A DNA stretch of 64,000 bases from Sphingomonas sp. Leaf357 (GTDB lineage: Bacteria; Pseudomonadota; Alphaproteobacteria; Sphingomonadales; Sphingomonadaceae), in contig NZ_LMPM01000003.1 in assembly GCF_001423845.1 (NCBI RefSeq), positions 124,001 to 188,000 of the forward strand, given 5' to 3'. Positions 42,273 through 49,499 of this stretch are shown here, in pieces. The notes under the pieces are model-generated. The model was given only the letters and a program-made list of their open reading frames with translations. It did not search any database and had not been told where the DNA came from. The translations under genes and the position numbers were made by a program. Numbering within the stretch: position 1 is the first letter of the stretch; every line of letters starts with the position of its first letter.

Positions 42273-43363
42273 TTCGCACTCACCGTGATCTGGCCGCTCA
42301 CGCGTCCGGCGGCGGCTTCGAGCGTGCTCAGCCGGGCCGTGAAGCCCTGCGCCTCGACCCGCAGGCGCACGTCGGTCGCCTGCCCCTCGCGTTCGGTCGA
42401 CAGCGTCGCGCGGACGTCGCCATTGGGATCGAACGCCAGCGTCGAAATCTCCGCCCCCGGCACCGCACGCACCGCCGAGAACAAAGCCGCGCCGGTGCGC
42501 GTGAAGCCCAGCCCCGCGCCGCGCAGCCGCGACAGGCGCTCGTCCAACTGGCGATCGGCATCGTTGATCGTCTCGCCGCGCGGCAGCCCCTGCCGCGCGA
42601 GGAGATCGGTGCGCTGCTCGAGCGCGTCGGCGGCGAAGCTGTACTTCACGAGGTCCACCAGCACGATGCACAGCGTGACGGCGAGGATCGCGGCCGACAA
42701 CCAGCCGAGCCGCCGCACCAGCGCCCAATCGATCGCGAACCGCCGCCGTCGGGCAAACGCGCCCTGCCGCAGGTCGAGCGCCGGGCTGGCCACCGCCGCG
42801 ACGATCGCCGCCTCCAGGTCTTCGCGCCCCAGCACGGTCGGTGCCGTACCGCCGGTGACGAGTTCGGTCAGCCTCGCCTCGTCCGCGAAACCGCTGGTGA
42901 CGCCGCGCACCACGCCCTCGCCGCCGAGTTCGGCGCGCAGGAAGCCTTCGTCCGGGCGCGGCAGCAGCATCGGCGCGGGCAGCACCGCGCCCGGATCGAC
43001 TCCGTTCGCGGCGAGCGTCGCCAGCCACCCGGCCATCTGCCGCGCCGAGACCACGCCGATCGGGCGCTCGGCATTGTCGCCCTCGCGCCCGACCGCGACG
43101 TGAAGGTCGCCGATCGGCGAGGCGCTGGCATCCGCCGCCAGCATCCGCGCCGCCGTTACCGCCTGCGCGGCCGAGCGATCGGGCAGCTCCGCCCAATGCA
43201 ACGTCACCGCCCCCGCCGGGACCACCGCGACCGGCGGCGGCCCATCCTGGTCGTACCAGTCGGGAAAGCCTTCGCCGCGCGCCGCCACGACATCATCGGC
43301 GATGCGCAGCCAACGCCACGGATGATCTTCTCCGGGCAGGAACAGGACGAGCGTGTCGCTCAT
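42269..43363 (-). CDS. gspL: Type II secretion protein GspL
   Basis: 364 residues: an actin-like cytoplasmic domain (MSDTLVLFLPGEDHPWRWL start, then ATP-fold beta structure), a single membrane helix (LGWLSAAILAVTLCIVLVDLV) and a small periplasmic ferredoxin-like domain. GspL recruits the ATPase GspE to the inner membrane. ATG overlaps the gspK stop. Confidence 0.9.
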   Translation of the reverse strand: MSDTLVLFLPGEDHPWRWLRIADDVVAARGEGFPDWYDQDGPPPVAVVPAGAVTLHWAELPDRSAAQAVTAARMLAADASASPIGDLHVAVGREGDNAERPIGVVSARQMAGWLATLAANGVDPGAVLPAPMLLPRPDEGFLRAELGGEGVVRGVTSGFADEARLTELVTGGTAPTVLGREDLEAAIVAAVASPALDLRQGAFARRRRFAIDWALVRRLGWLSAAILAVTLCIVLVDLVKYSFAADALEQRTDLLARQGLPRGETINDADRQLDERLSRLRGAGLGFTRTGAALFSAVRAVPGAEISTLAFDPNGDVRATLSTEREGQATDVRLRVEAQGFTARLSTLEAAAGRVSGQITVSAK

Positions 43364-44361
43364 GACGGTTCGCCCCAAGAGCGCGACACGAGCCGCGCGG
43401 GCAACTTGGTCGCGTCGATGATCGACTGCTGCTGAAGTTCGGCACTGCCCACCGCGACATCGACCTGAAGCGCGAACCATTTCGTTGTCACGCCGGTCTG
43501 CGCCTGCGCGTCGGGCGCGGCGGTGATCGCGCCCTGCGCCGGCAGCGCCCAGAACGCGCTCACGCTCTCGAAGCCCTGCGACGGACGCTTCAGCAGCATC
43601 TGCCGTGCGGCGTCGACGCCGAGCGTGTCGGGCAGCAGCATTGCGAACAAGGGGGCCTGCTCCGGCATGAGCGTGTTGACGTTGATCACCGAAGGCTTTG
43701 CCACCGGCAGCGTGCAGAGCCAAGGGCGAAGCTTGGCATAAATGTCCGCCGTCACGCCGCTGACCGCGCGAAGCTCGCTGATATCGGTCATCAACGTGCC
43801 GGAGGTACGATACGGCGTCGCCGCACCGGTATAGGCACCATCCTCCGCGCCGCCGGGCAACGGATCGTTGTCGGTGTCGATCCAGTCGGCGGTCGCGGCG
43901 GCGATCCCGTCGGTGACTCCGCTCGGCACGCCGACCAGACGCATCAGGCGGGCGAACTGGATGCGGGCCGGCGCGTTCTCGGCATAGACGCCCGGCGCGC
44001 TTTCCGTGACAAGACCGTTGAGGTTGAAGCAATTGCCCCCATCCTTCACGCGCGCGGTGGCGAGACCGTTCGGCACCGGCAGGCGGAACGGCGTGTTGCT
44101 CCACCCACCGGCCAGCGTCACGCGCTGCCCCGCCTGACCGAGCAGGTCGTTGACCCGCGACAGCGCCAGCGTCTCGGCGGCATAACCATAGGCCCGCGCC
44201 TGCTCCCCCGCCGCCGCATTGCCGGCGAGCCGGGTGGACAGCCGCAGCTTTTCCAGCGCGGTCGCCGCCAGCACGGCGATTACCGCGACCAGCAGCAGGA
44301 CCGTGAGCAGCGCCGCACCTCTTTCACCGGTTCGGTCGCCGAGGCCGTCACTGCGCCGCAT
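43360..44361 (-). CDS. gspK: Type II secretion minor pseudopilin GspK
   Basis: 333 residues. After a short basic leader the hydrophobic pilin helix begins at RGAALLTVLLLVAVIAVLAA, without the GFTLIE motif, as usual for GspK, which tops the pseudopilus. The large alpha-helical domain includes TADWIDTDNDPLPGGAED and a saposin-like NVNTLMPEQAP segment, typical of GspK. It overlaps gspJ by 14 bases. Confidence 0.92.
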   Translation of the reverse strand: MRRSDGLGDRTGERGAALLTVLLLVAVIAVLAATALEKLRLSTRLAGNAAAGEQARAYGYAAETLALSRVNDLLGQAGQRVTLAGGWSNTPFRLPVPNGLATARVKDGGNCFNLNGLVTESAPGVYAENAPARIQFARLMRLVGVPSGVTDGIAAATADWIDTDNDPLPGGAEDGAYTGAATPYRTSGTLMTDISELRAVSGVTADIYAKLRPWLCTLPVAKPSVINVNTLMPEQAPLFAMLLPDTLGVDAARQMLLKRPSQGFESVSAFWALPAQGAITAAPDAQAQTGVTTKWFALQVDVAVGSAELQQQSIIDATKLPARLVSRSWGEPS

Positions 44362-44977
44362 TGGCGGTCCCCGCTACGGTCGGGCGATAGCCGGTGCCGA
44401 CCGGAAACAGCTGGCGGAAATCCCGCCCGTCGCCGCGCACCAGTCGCAATTCGACGAGTTGCGGCAGCGGCGTCCGCGGCGTGCCCTGCCAGCGATCGCT
44501 CCACGCACCGTCGATGCGGTAGCGCAACGCCACCTGCCGTACGTTCTCGAGCAGGACGGCGGGCGGCAGCGCCTCCGCCCCGTCCAGCATCGGATAGGCG
44601 ATGCGTTCGAGATTACCGTCGGTCAGACGATATTCGACCTTCTGCTCGCCGGCACGGGGCGCGGCATCGAGATTGCTCCACCCGCCCCGCACCAGTCGCA
44701 GCATCGGGGCCGAGCCCGATCCCGCCTCACCGGTGAAGGCGGGCAGCAGGTCGCCCGCCTCGTTGCGAGTCCGGCGATCGCGTGCCTGCGCGAAATCGGC
44801 CGACATCGCGGCGGACACGCGGGCGATCGCCGAGACATCGTCCAGCTTCGCGCCGGTCGCCGTCTGCGCGCGCACGCTGAACGCGAGCAGCGCGACCCCG
44901 GCGGCGGACAGCATGCCGAAGATCAGCAGCGAGATCATCACCTCGATCAGCGTGAAGCCGGCCTCGCGCGCGTTCAT
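44348..44977 (-). CDS. gspJ: Type II secretion minor pseudopilin GspJ
   Basis: 209 residues. The prepilin leader and cleavage site are MNAREAG/FTLIEVMISLL, with the required Glu at +5. The globular domain shows LPQLVELRLV and RDFRQLFPVG. GspJ forms the tip complex with GspI and GspK. ATG overlaps the gspI stop. Confidence 0.92.
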   Translation of the reverse strand: MNAREAGFTLIEVMISLLIFGMLSAAGVALLAFSVRAQTATGAKLDDVSAIARVSAAMSADFAQARDRRTRNEAGDLLPAFTGEAGSGSAPMLRLVRGGWSNLDAAPRAGEQKVEYRLTDGNLERIAYPMLDGAEALPPAVLLENVRQVALRYRIDGAWSDRWQGTPRTPLPQLVELRLVRGDGRDFRQLFPVGTGYRPTVAGTANAAQ

Positions 44978-45459
44978 GACGCCGACGCCGTCGCTGCTTC
45001 GGGAGTCGGCGGCCGCACCACCGTCAGCCTGCCCTGCACATTGCCCTCGGCATCCGCGACCGCGACATCGATGCGCAGGATGCGCGCGTCGCCAGTGGGC
45101 TTGGTCACCCGAGTCCAGGCCCAGCTCCGGCCGCCATTCCGTTCGATCCCCTGCGCTTGCCCCAAAGCGGGCGGACGCGCATCGGTCATCGCCTCGAACG
45201 CGACGTTGCGCGCCACCATCTGCGCGACCAATGTGGAATCGAGCACCCCTGCCCCCCGGATCGTCGCGCTCTCCAGCCGGATCAACGCCATCGCAGCGAG
45301 ACTGAACACGGCGAGCGCGACCATGATCTCGATCAGCGTGAAGCCGCCCTCCCCTTTCCGTTCGTTTCGAGCGTAGTCGAGAAACGGGTACCGGACATTG
45401 GCGGCGGTTTCGCGGCAACGCTCGATACGAACGGAAATTGGCTGATTGGTGTCAGCCAC
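44974..45459 (-). CDS. gspI: Type II secretion minor pseudopilin GspI with a repeat-expanded leader
   Basis: 161 residues. The cleavage site GEGG/FTLIEIMVALAVFS (Gly39/Phe40) is intact with Glu+5. The leader before it is about 39 residues, far longer than the usual 6-10, because a family B palindromic repeat (residues 9-34) lies between the start codon and the site. A GTG start overlaps the gspH stop; no nearer start with a good Shine-Dalgarno is obvious. GspI nucleates the minor pseudopilin tip. Confidence 0.9.
   Translation of the reverse strand: MADTNQPISVRIERCRETAANVRYPFLDYARNERKGEGGFTLIEIMVALAVFSLAAMALIRLESATIRGAGVLDSTLVAQMVARNVAFEAMTDARPPALGQAQGIERNGGRSWAWTRVTKPTGDARILRIDVAVADAEGNVQGRLTVVRPPTPEAATASAS
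45358..45434. repeat. Palindromic repeat, family B, within the gspI leader
   Basis: Left arm CCGTTCGTTTCGAGCGTAGT (45358 onward) and right arm ending in CGCTCGATACGAACGG. It matches the family B element at 4084 but with diverged arms. It lies fully in frame in the leader peptide. Confidence 0.88.
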
Positions 45460-45964
45460 CGACGCGCACCGATCCGTCCATGCCGATGCGCACCGTCGCG
45501 CTCTCGTCGTCGCGGGTCAGGCGCAGATCGAGCGCGCGATCGGCGAGGCCGGTCGTATCGAACGTCACGCGATCGCGCGCCAGCGTGAGCGACGGGCGCA
45601 CGCCCTTGCCCCATTGCGCCACGCGCAGGGGCTTCTCGCCGATCGCCTGCCACTGCCCGCCAGCACGCTCGTCGAAGCCGTAGCCGCCGGGCGACACCCA
45701 CAGGCTCACCGGCCGCGCCTCGACGATCGCGGCGTCGTGCGCGGCGCGGGCGCGGGCGGCGAAGGTCGTCGCCTCGTCCATCAGCCGCCCACGCGGATCG
45801 GGCAGCGCCCATACCACCACCGCCGACGCGACGCCGATGATGGCGATGACGACCATCAGTTCGACCAGCGTGAAGCCGTGTTCGGCGTAACGCCGAGAAG
45901 TTACGAAGCCGTGTTCGGCGTAACGCCGAGAAGCCACGAAGTCGTGTTCGGCGGCGCGCGTCAC
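45452..45964 (-). CDS. gspH: Type II secretion minor pseudopilin GspH with repeated leader
   Basis: 170 residues. The functional cleavage site is AEHG/FTLVELMVVIAIIG. Ahead of it two and a half copies of an 11-residue unit (FVTSRRYAEHG, with FVASRRYAEHG before it) form an extended basic leader encoded by 33-bp tandem repeats. Each copy ends in a Gly-Phe mimic of the cleavage site, but only the last has the Glu+5. The rest is a typical GspH domain. The GTG start lies one base after the gspG stop. Confidence 0.9.
   Translation of the reverse strand: MTRAAEHDFVASRRYAEHGFVTSRRYAEHGFTLVELMVVIAIIGVASAVVVWALPDPRGRLMDEATTFAARARAAHDAAIVEARPVSLWVSPGGYGFDERAGGQWQAIGEKPLRVAQWGKGVRPSLTLARDRVTFDTTGLADRALDLRLTRDDESATVRIGMDGSVRVGG
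45872..45945. repeat. 33-bp tandem repeat in the gspH leader
   Basis: Two full 33-bp units (45872-45904, 45905-45937) are near identical, and a partial third follows. Each unit contains the small hairpin CGGCGTAACGCCG and encodes 11 residues with no frame shift. Confidence 0.88.
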
Positions 45965-45965
45965 G

Positions 45966-46481
45966 TCATTGCCAGCTGGTGACGTCGGCGTCGCCGCCCT
46001 CGCCGCCCTCCTTGCCGTCGGCGCCATAGGTCCAGATGTCCATTGCGCCGTGCGTGCCGGGCGAGGCGTAGAGATACGGCCGATTCCACGGATCGACCGG
46101 CAGTTTCTTGATATAGCCGCCGCGCTGGTACTTGCTCGCGTCGGAGCCGGCCGGCGCGGTGACGAGCGCTTCGAGGCCCTGAGACGTCGTCGGATAGGTA
46201 TCGTTCTGCAGCTTGTACATGTCGAGCGCGCCCTCGATCGTGGCGATGTCCGATTTCGCACGCACCGTCTTGGCCTTCTCGCCCTGCGGAATGACGTTGA
46301 TCGCGACGATCGTCGCGAGCAGGCCGAGGATCACGATCACGACCATCAGTTCCACGAGCGTGAAGCCGTGTTCGGCGGAACGCCGCAGGGGCGTGAAGCC
46401 GTGTTCGGCGGAACGCCGCAGGGGCGTGAAGCCGGACTCTTCGCGGCGCTCAAGGATCGGTTTCGGGGCGGGGGTAATCAT
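45966..46481 (-). CDS. gspG: Type II secretion major pseudopilin GspG with repeated leader
   Basis: 171 residues. The true cleavage site AEHG/FTLVELMVVIVILG (Glu+5 present) and conserved downstream motifs (YPTTSQGLEALV, VDPWNRPYLYASPG) identify the main pseudopilin. Before it the 11-residue unit FTPLRRSAEHG occurs twice, giving a leader of about 38 residues. The ATG at 46481 has a GAGG Shine-Dalgarno; an earlier ATG at 46493 overlaps the gspF stop. GspG polymerises into the piston-like pseudopilus. Confidence 0.93.
   Translation of the reverse strand: MITPAPKPILERREESGFTPLRRSAEHGFTPLRRSAEHGFTLVELMVVIVILGLLATIVAINVIPQGEKAKTVRAKSDIATIEGALDMYKLQNDTYPTTSQGLEALVTAPAGSDASKYQRGGYIKKLPVDPWNRPYLYASPGTHGAMDIWTYGADGKEGGEGGDADVTSWQ
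46358..46434. repeat. 33-bp tandem repeat in the gspG leader
   Basis: Two identical 33-bp units (46358-46390, 46391-46423) and a partial third, each holding the inverted repeat CGGCGGAACGCCG. Unit size and structure match those in gspH, but the sequence differs, so the repeats expanded separately or converted partially. Confidence 0.9.
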
Positions 46482-46489
46482 GACAAACC

Positions 46490-47716
46490 TCATTGGCCGG
46501 CAAGGGTGTTGAGCTGCAAGATCGGCAGCAGGATCGACAGCACGATCGTCGCGACGATGCCGCCCATCACGACGATGATCGCCGGTTCGAGCAGCGACAA
46601 AGCGGTCGCGGTGAAGCGATCGAATTCGCGTTCGAGATATTCGGCCGCGCGTTCGAGCATCTCGTCCAGCCGTCCCGCCGCCTCGCCGCTCGCCGTCAGG
46701 TACGTGAGCAAAGGCGGAAAGACGCCGCTGCGGCGCATCGCCGCCGACAGCGAGCCGCCGCCGCGGATCGCGTCGACGATCTCGTCCGAGGCCGCGCGCA
46801 GGCGGCGATTGTGGATCGTGCCGGCGGTGAGCGTCAGCCCTTCGAGCAGCGGCAGCCGGCTGGCGACCATCGTCGCGAGCGTGCGGGCCATGCGCGCGGC
46901 GTGAAGATCGCGGATCAATCGGCCGATCATCGGCACGCGCAGGATCCACGCGTCGAACGACAGGCGGATCGACGGCTGTTTCAGCGCCTGCCAGGCGCCG
47001 AAGGTGGCGAAGGTTACGCCCAACAGCAGTATCCACCAGTAATTGACAAGGAAACTTGACAGGCCGATTACGATGCGCGTGAGCAGTGGCAATTGCTGCC
47101 CGACCGTATCGAACTGCTCGACCACCTGCGGCACGACGAACACCATCAGCGAGGTTACGACACCGATCGCGACGACCGACAGGATCGCGGGATAGGCCAA
47201 GGTCGTGACGATCTTGCCGTTGATCTCCGCCTGCCGTTCCAGCAGCAGCGACAGGCGATCGAGGATCACCGGCAGCGAACCCGAGCGCTCGCCGGCCGAG
47301 ACCATCGCGCGATACAGCGGCGGGAAGCTTTTCGGTTCGCGGCCCATCGCCTCGGCGAGGCGGCGGCCCTCCATCACCCCGGCATGCACGGTGGCGACGA
47401 TGTCGCGCACGCTCTCCTGCTCGGTCTGGCGGGTGATGGTGCGGAGCGATTCCTCGAGTGGCGACACCTGGTTGAGCGTCGCGAGCTGGCGGGTGAACAG
47501 CGTCAGCTGCTTCACGCTCATCCTGCGCCGCGTCAGCGTGAAGCCGGTGACGAGCGGCTTGGCGCGCGGCGGGGCGCCGGAGCTGGGCTCGATCCGCACG
47601 ACATACATGTTGCGCCGATCCAGCGCGATCCGCGCGGCGTCGATCGTATCGGCGGCGATATGCCCGCGCTGCTCGCGCCCGGCGGTATCGATGACGAGAT
47701 AGTCGAAGTCAGCCAT
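46490..47716 (-). CDS. gspF: Type II secretion inner-membrane protein GspF
   Basis: 408 residues. The start MADFDYLVIDTAGREQRGHI and two repeated T2SSF domains (KQLTLFTRQLATLNQVSPLEESL and ARMARTLATMVASRLPLLEGL) with three membrane helices are standard. It forms the central assembly platform under the pseudopilus with GspE. Its stop overlaps the possible early gspG start. Between it and gspE is a family D repeat. Confidence 0.95.
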   Translation of the reverse strand: MADFDYLVIDTAGREQRGHIAADTIDAARIALDRRNMYVVRIEPSSGAPPRAKPLVTGFTLTRRRMSVKQLTLFTRQLATLNQVSPLEESLRTITRQTEQESVRDIVATVHAGVMEGRRLAEAMGREPKSFPPLYRAMVSAGERSGSLPVILDRLSLLLERQAEINGKIVTTLAYPAILSVVAIGVVTSLMVFVVPQVVEQFDTVGQQLPLLTRIVIGLSSFLVNYWWILLLGVTFATFGAWQALKQPSIRLSFDAWILRVPMIGRLIRDLHAARMARTLATMVASRLPLLEGLTLTAGTIHNRRLRAASDEIVDAIRGGGSLSAAMRRSGVFPPLLTYLTASGEAAGRLDEMLERAAEYLEREFDRFTATALSLLEPAIIVVMGGIVATIVLSILLPILQLNTLAGQ

Positions 47717-47726
47717 TACCGCCTGC

Positions 47727-47830
47727 TCCCCTCCCTGGAAGGGAGGGGTCGGGGGTGGGTCGGTATGGGGAGAGGACCGGGCCAGCCTCAGGCCGACCCA
47801 CCCCCAGCCCCTCCCTTCCAGGGAGGGGAG
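47727..47830. repeat. Palindromic repeat, family D, between gspE and gspF
   Basis: Arms with CTCCCCTCCCTGGAAGGGAG and complementary CTCCCTTCCAGGGAGGGGAG, plus an inner pairing around GGGGTGGGTCGG / CCGACCCACCCCC. It fills the gap between the genes and could regulate readthrough inside the gsp operon. Confidence 0.9.
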
Positions 47831-47832
47831 CC

Positions 47833-49359
47833 TTAAGCACCAGCCTCGCCCACGACCAAAGGTGCCGTGATCGGCGGTGCCTCGATATCCGCCATGTCCC
47901 GCCGCGAGACCCGCACCGCCTCCTCCGGCGTGGTCAGCCCGTCGCGCACCAACTGCCGCGCCGCCGATCCGAGGTTCGGCGCGTGCAGGAAGGCGTGCCG
48001 CGCGATGATCGCCTCGTCGCCGCCATCGTTGATCAGGCGGCGGATCGTGTCGTCGATGCGGATCGCCTCGAACACGCCGATGCGGCCCTTGAAGCCGGTC
48101 TGCGCGCATTGCTCGCATCCAACGGCTTCGTACACCACCGTGCCGGGATCGAAGCCGAGCAACGCGGAGACCGAGCCGGTCGCCTGGACCGGGCGGCGGC
48201 AATGGCCGCACAATTTGCGCACCAGCCGCTGCGCGATCACCGCGCGCAGCGTGGAGGCGAGCAGGAACGGTTCGATCTTCATGTCGCGCATGCGCGTGAT
48301 CGCGCCGACCGCGTCGTTGGTGTGCACCGTGGAGAGGACGAGATGGCCGGTGAGCGAGGCCTGCACCGCGATCTCGGCGGTCTCCCGGTCGCGGATCTCG
48401 CCGACCATCACCACGTCCGGATCCTGACGCAGGATCGCGCGCAGTCCGGCGGCGAAGGTCAAACCGACCTTCGCATTGACCTGGGTCTGGCCGACACCGT
48501 CCATCGCATATTCGACCGGATCCTCGACCGTCAGGATATTGCTGCTGCCGTCGTTGAGCAGGCGCAGCGCGGCATAGAGCGTCGTCGTCTTGCCCGAACC
48601 GGTCGGGCCGGTGACCAGCACGATGCCGTTGGGTTCGCTGAGCGCGCCCTTCAACATCGTGTTGATCGCCGGCGACATGCCGAGCACGTCCATATCGATG
48701 CCGGCATTGTCCTTGTCGAGGATGCGCAGCACGACCCGCTCGCCCGCCCGGCTGGGCAGGGTCGAGACACGGACGTCGAGCAGCTTCCCGCCGAGCGTCA
48801 GGCCGATGCGCCCGTCCTGCGGCACGCGGCGCTCGGCGATGTCGAGCCGGGCCATGACCTTGATGCGGCTGACCACGACCGGCGCGACGTGCGGCGGCAT
48901 GCGCAGCGTCTCGCGCAGCACGCCGTCGATGCGCATGCGCACGACCAGCCCGGTTTCGTAGGGCTCGACGTGGATGTCCGACACGCCATTGCGCGCGGCG
49001 TCGGCGATGATGCCGTTGATCAGGCGGATCGCCGGCGCGTCGTCGGCGGTGTCGAGCAGATCGTCGGCGGTGGGCATGTCGCCGGCAAGCAGATCGAGTT
49101 CGTCGCCGAGACCGAGCGTGCCGGCGGCGACGGCGGCGGCCTGACCGTCCATCGCGTACCGATCGGAGAGCAGACGATCGAACGCATCGGCCGCGACGAA
49201 CTCGACGTCGAAAGGGCGCGCCAGATGGCGGCGCAGCTCGAGCAGCACCTTCGGATCGGAGCCTTCGCGCATCGCGATCGCGGTGTGCGTGCCGTCGCCG
49301 GGTTGCAGCACGACGCCGAAGCGGCGGGCGAAGGCATAGGGGATGGCGAGCATTTCCAT
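47833..49359 (-). CDS. gspE: Type II secretion ATPase GspE
   Basis: 508 residues from the ATG at 49359. The ATPase core has Walker A GPTGSGKTTTLYAAL, Asp box VEDPVEYAMDGVGQTQVN, Walker B VVMVGEIRDRETAEIAVQ, His box STVHTNDAVG, and the zinc-binding CGHC...CEQC tetracysteine. It powers pseudopilus growth. The frame stays open upstream to 49500, through a family D repeat, to a start that overlaps the gspD stop. I prefer the shorter start because the repeat supplies a strong Shine-Dalgarno (AGGGGGG, 6 bases) and MEMLAIPYAFARRFGVV looks like the native N-terminus. Confidence 0.94.
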   Translation of the reverse strand: MEMLAIPYAFARRFGVVLQPGDGTHTAIAMREGSDPKVLLELRRHLARPFDVEFVAADAFDRLLSDRYAMDGQAAAVAAGTLGLGDELDLLAGDMPTADDLLDTADDAPAIRLINGIIADAARNGVSDIHVEPYETGLVVRMRIDGVLRETLRMPPHVAPVVVSRIKVMARLDIAERRVPQDGRIGLTLGGKLLDVRVSTLPSRAGERVVLRILDKDNAGIDMDVLGMSPAINTMLKGALSEPNGIVLVTGPTGSGKTTTLYAALRLLNDGSSNILTVEDPVEYAMDGVGQTQVNAKVGLTFAAGLRAILRQDPDVVMVGEIRDRETAEIAVQASLTGHLVLSTVHTNDAVGAITRMRDMKIEPFLLASTLRAVIAQRLVRKLCGHCRRPVQATGSVSALLGFDPGTVVYEAVGCEQCAQTGFKGRIGVFEAIRIDDTIRRLINDGGDEAIIARHAFLHAPNLGSAARQLVRDGLTTPEEAVRVSRRDMADIEAPPITAPLVVGEAGA

Positions 49360-49362
49360 GAC

Positions 49363-49468
49363 GTCCCCCCTCGCGCTTGCGGGAGGGGTCGGGGGAGGGG
49401 TCGTTTCGAGGGAAGCGCTTTCCAACGACAGGCCCTCCCCCAACCTCTCCCGCAAGCGGGAGGGGGAC
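49363..49468. repeat. Palindromic repeat, family D, at the gspD-gspE junction
   Basis: Arms CCCCCCTCGCGCTTGCGGGA and TCCCGCAAGCGGGAGGGGGA. It sits between the gspD stop and the preferred gspE start. The minus-strand copy reads GAGGGGGGACGTCATG next to the gspE start, so the repeat may provide its ribosome-binding site. Confidence 0.9.
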
Positions 49469-49499
49469 TTGTCGCTCTCCTGGCCTGCGCGGATCTGCA

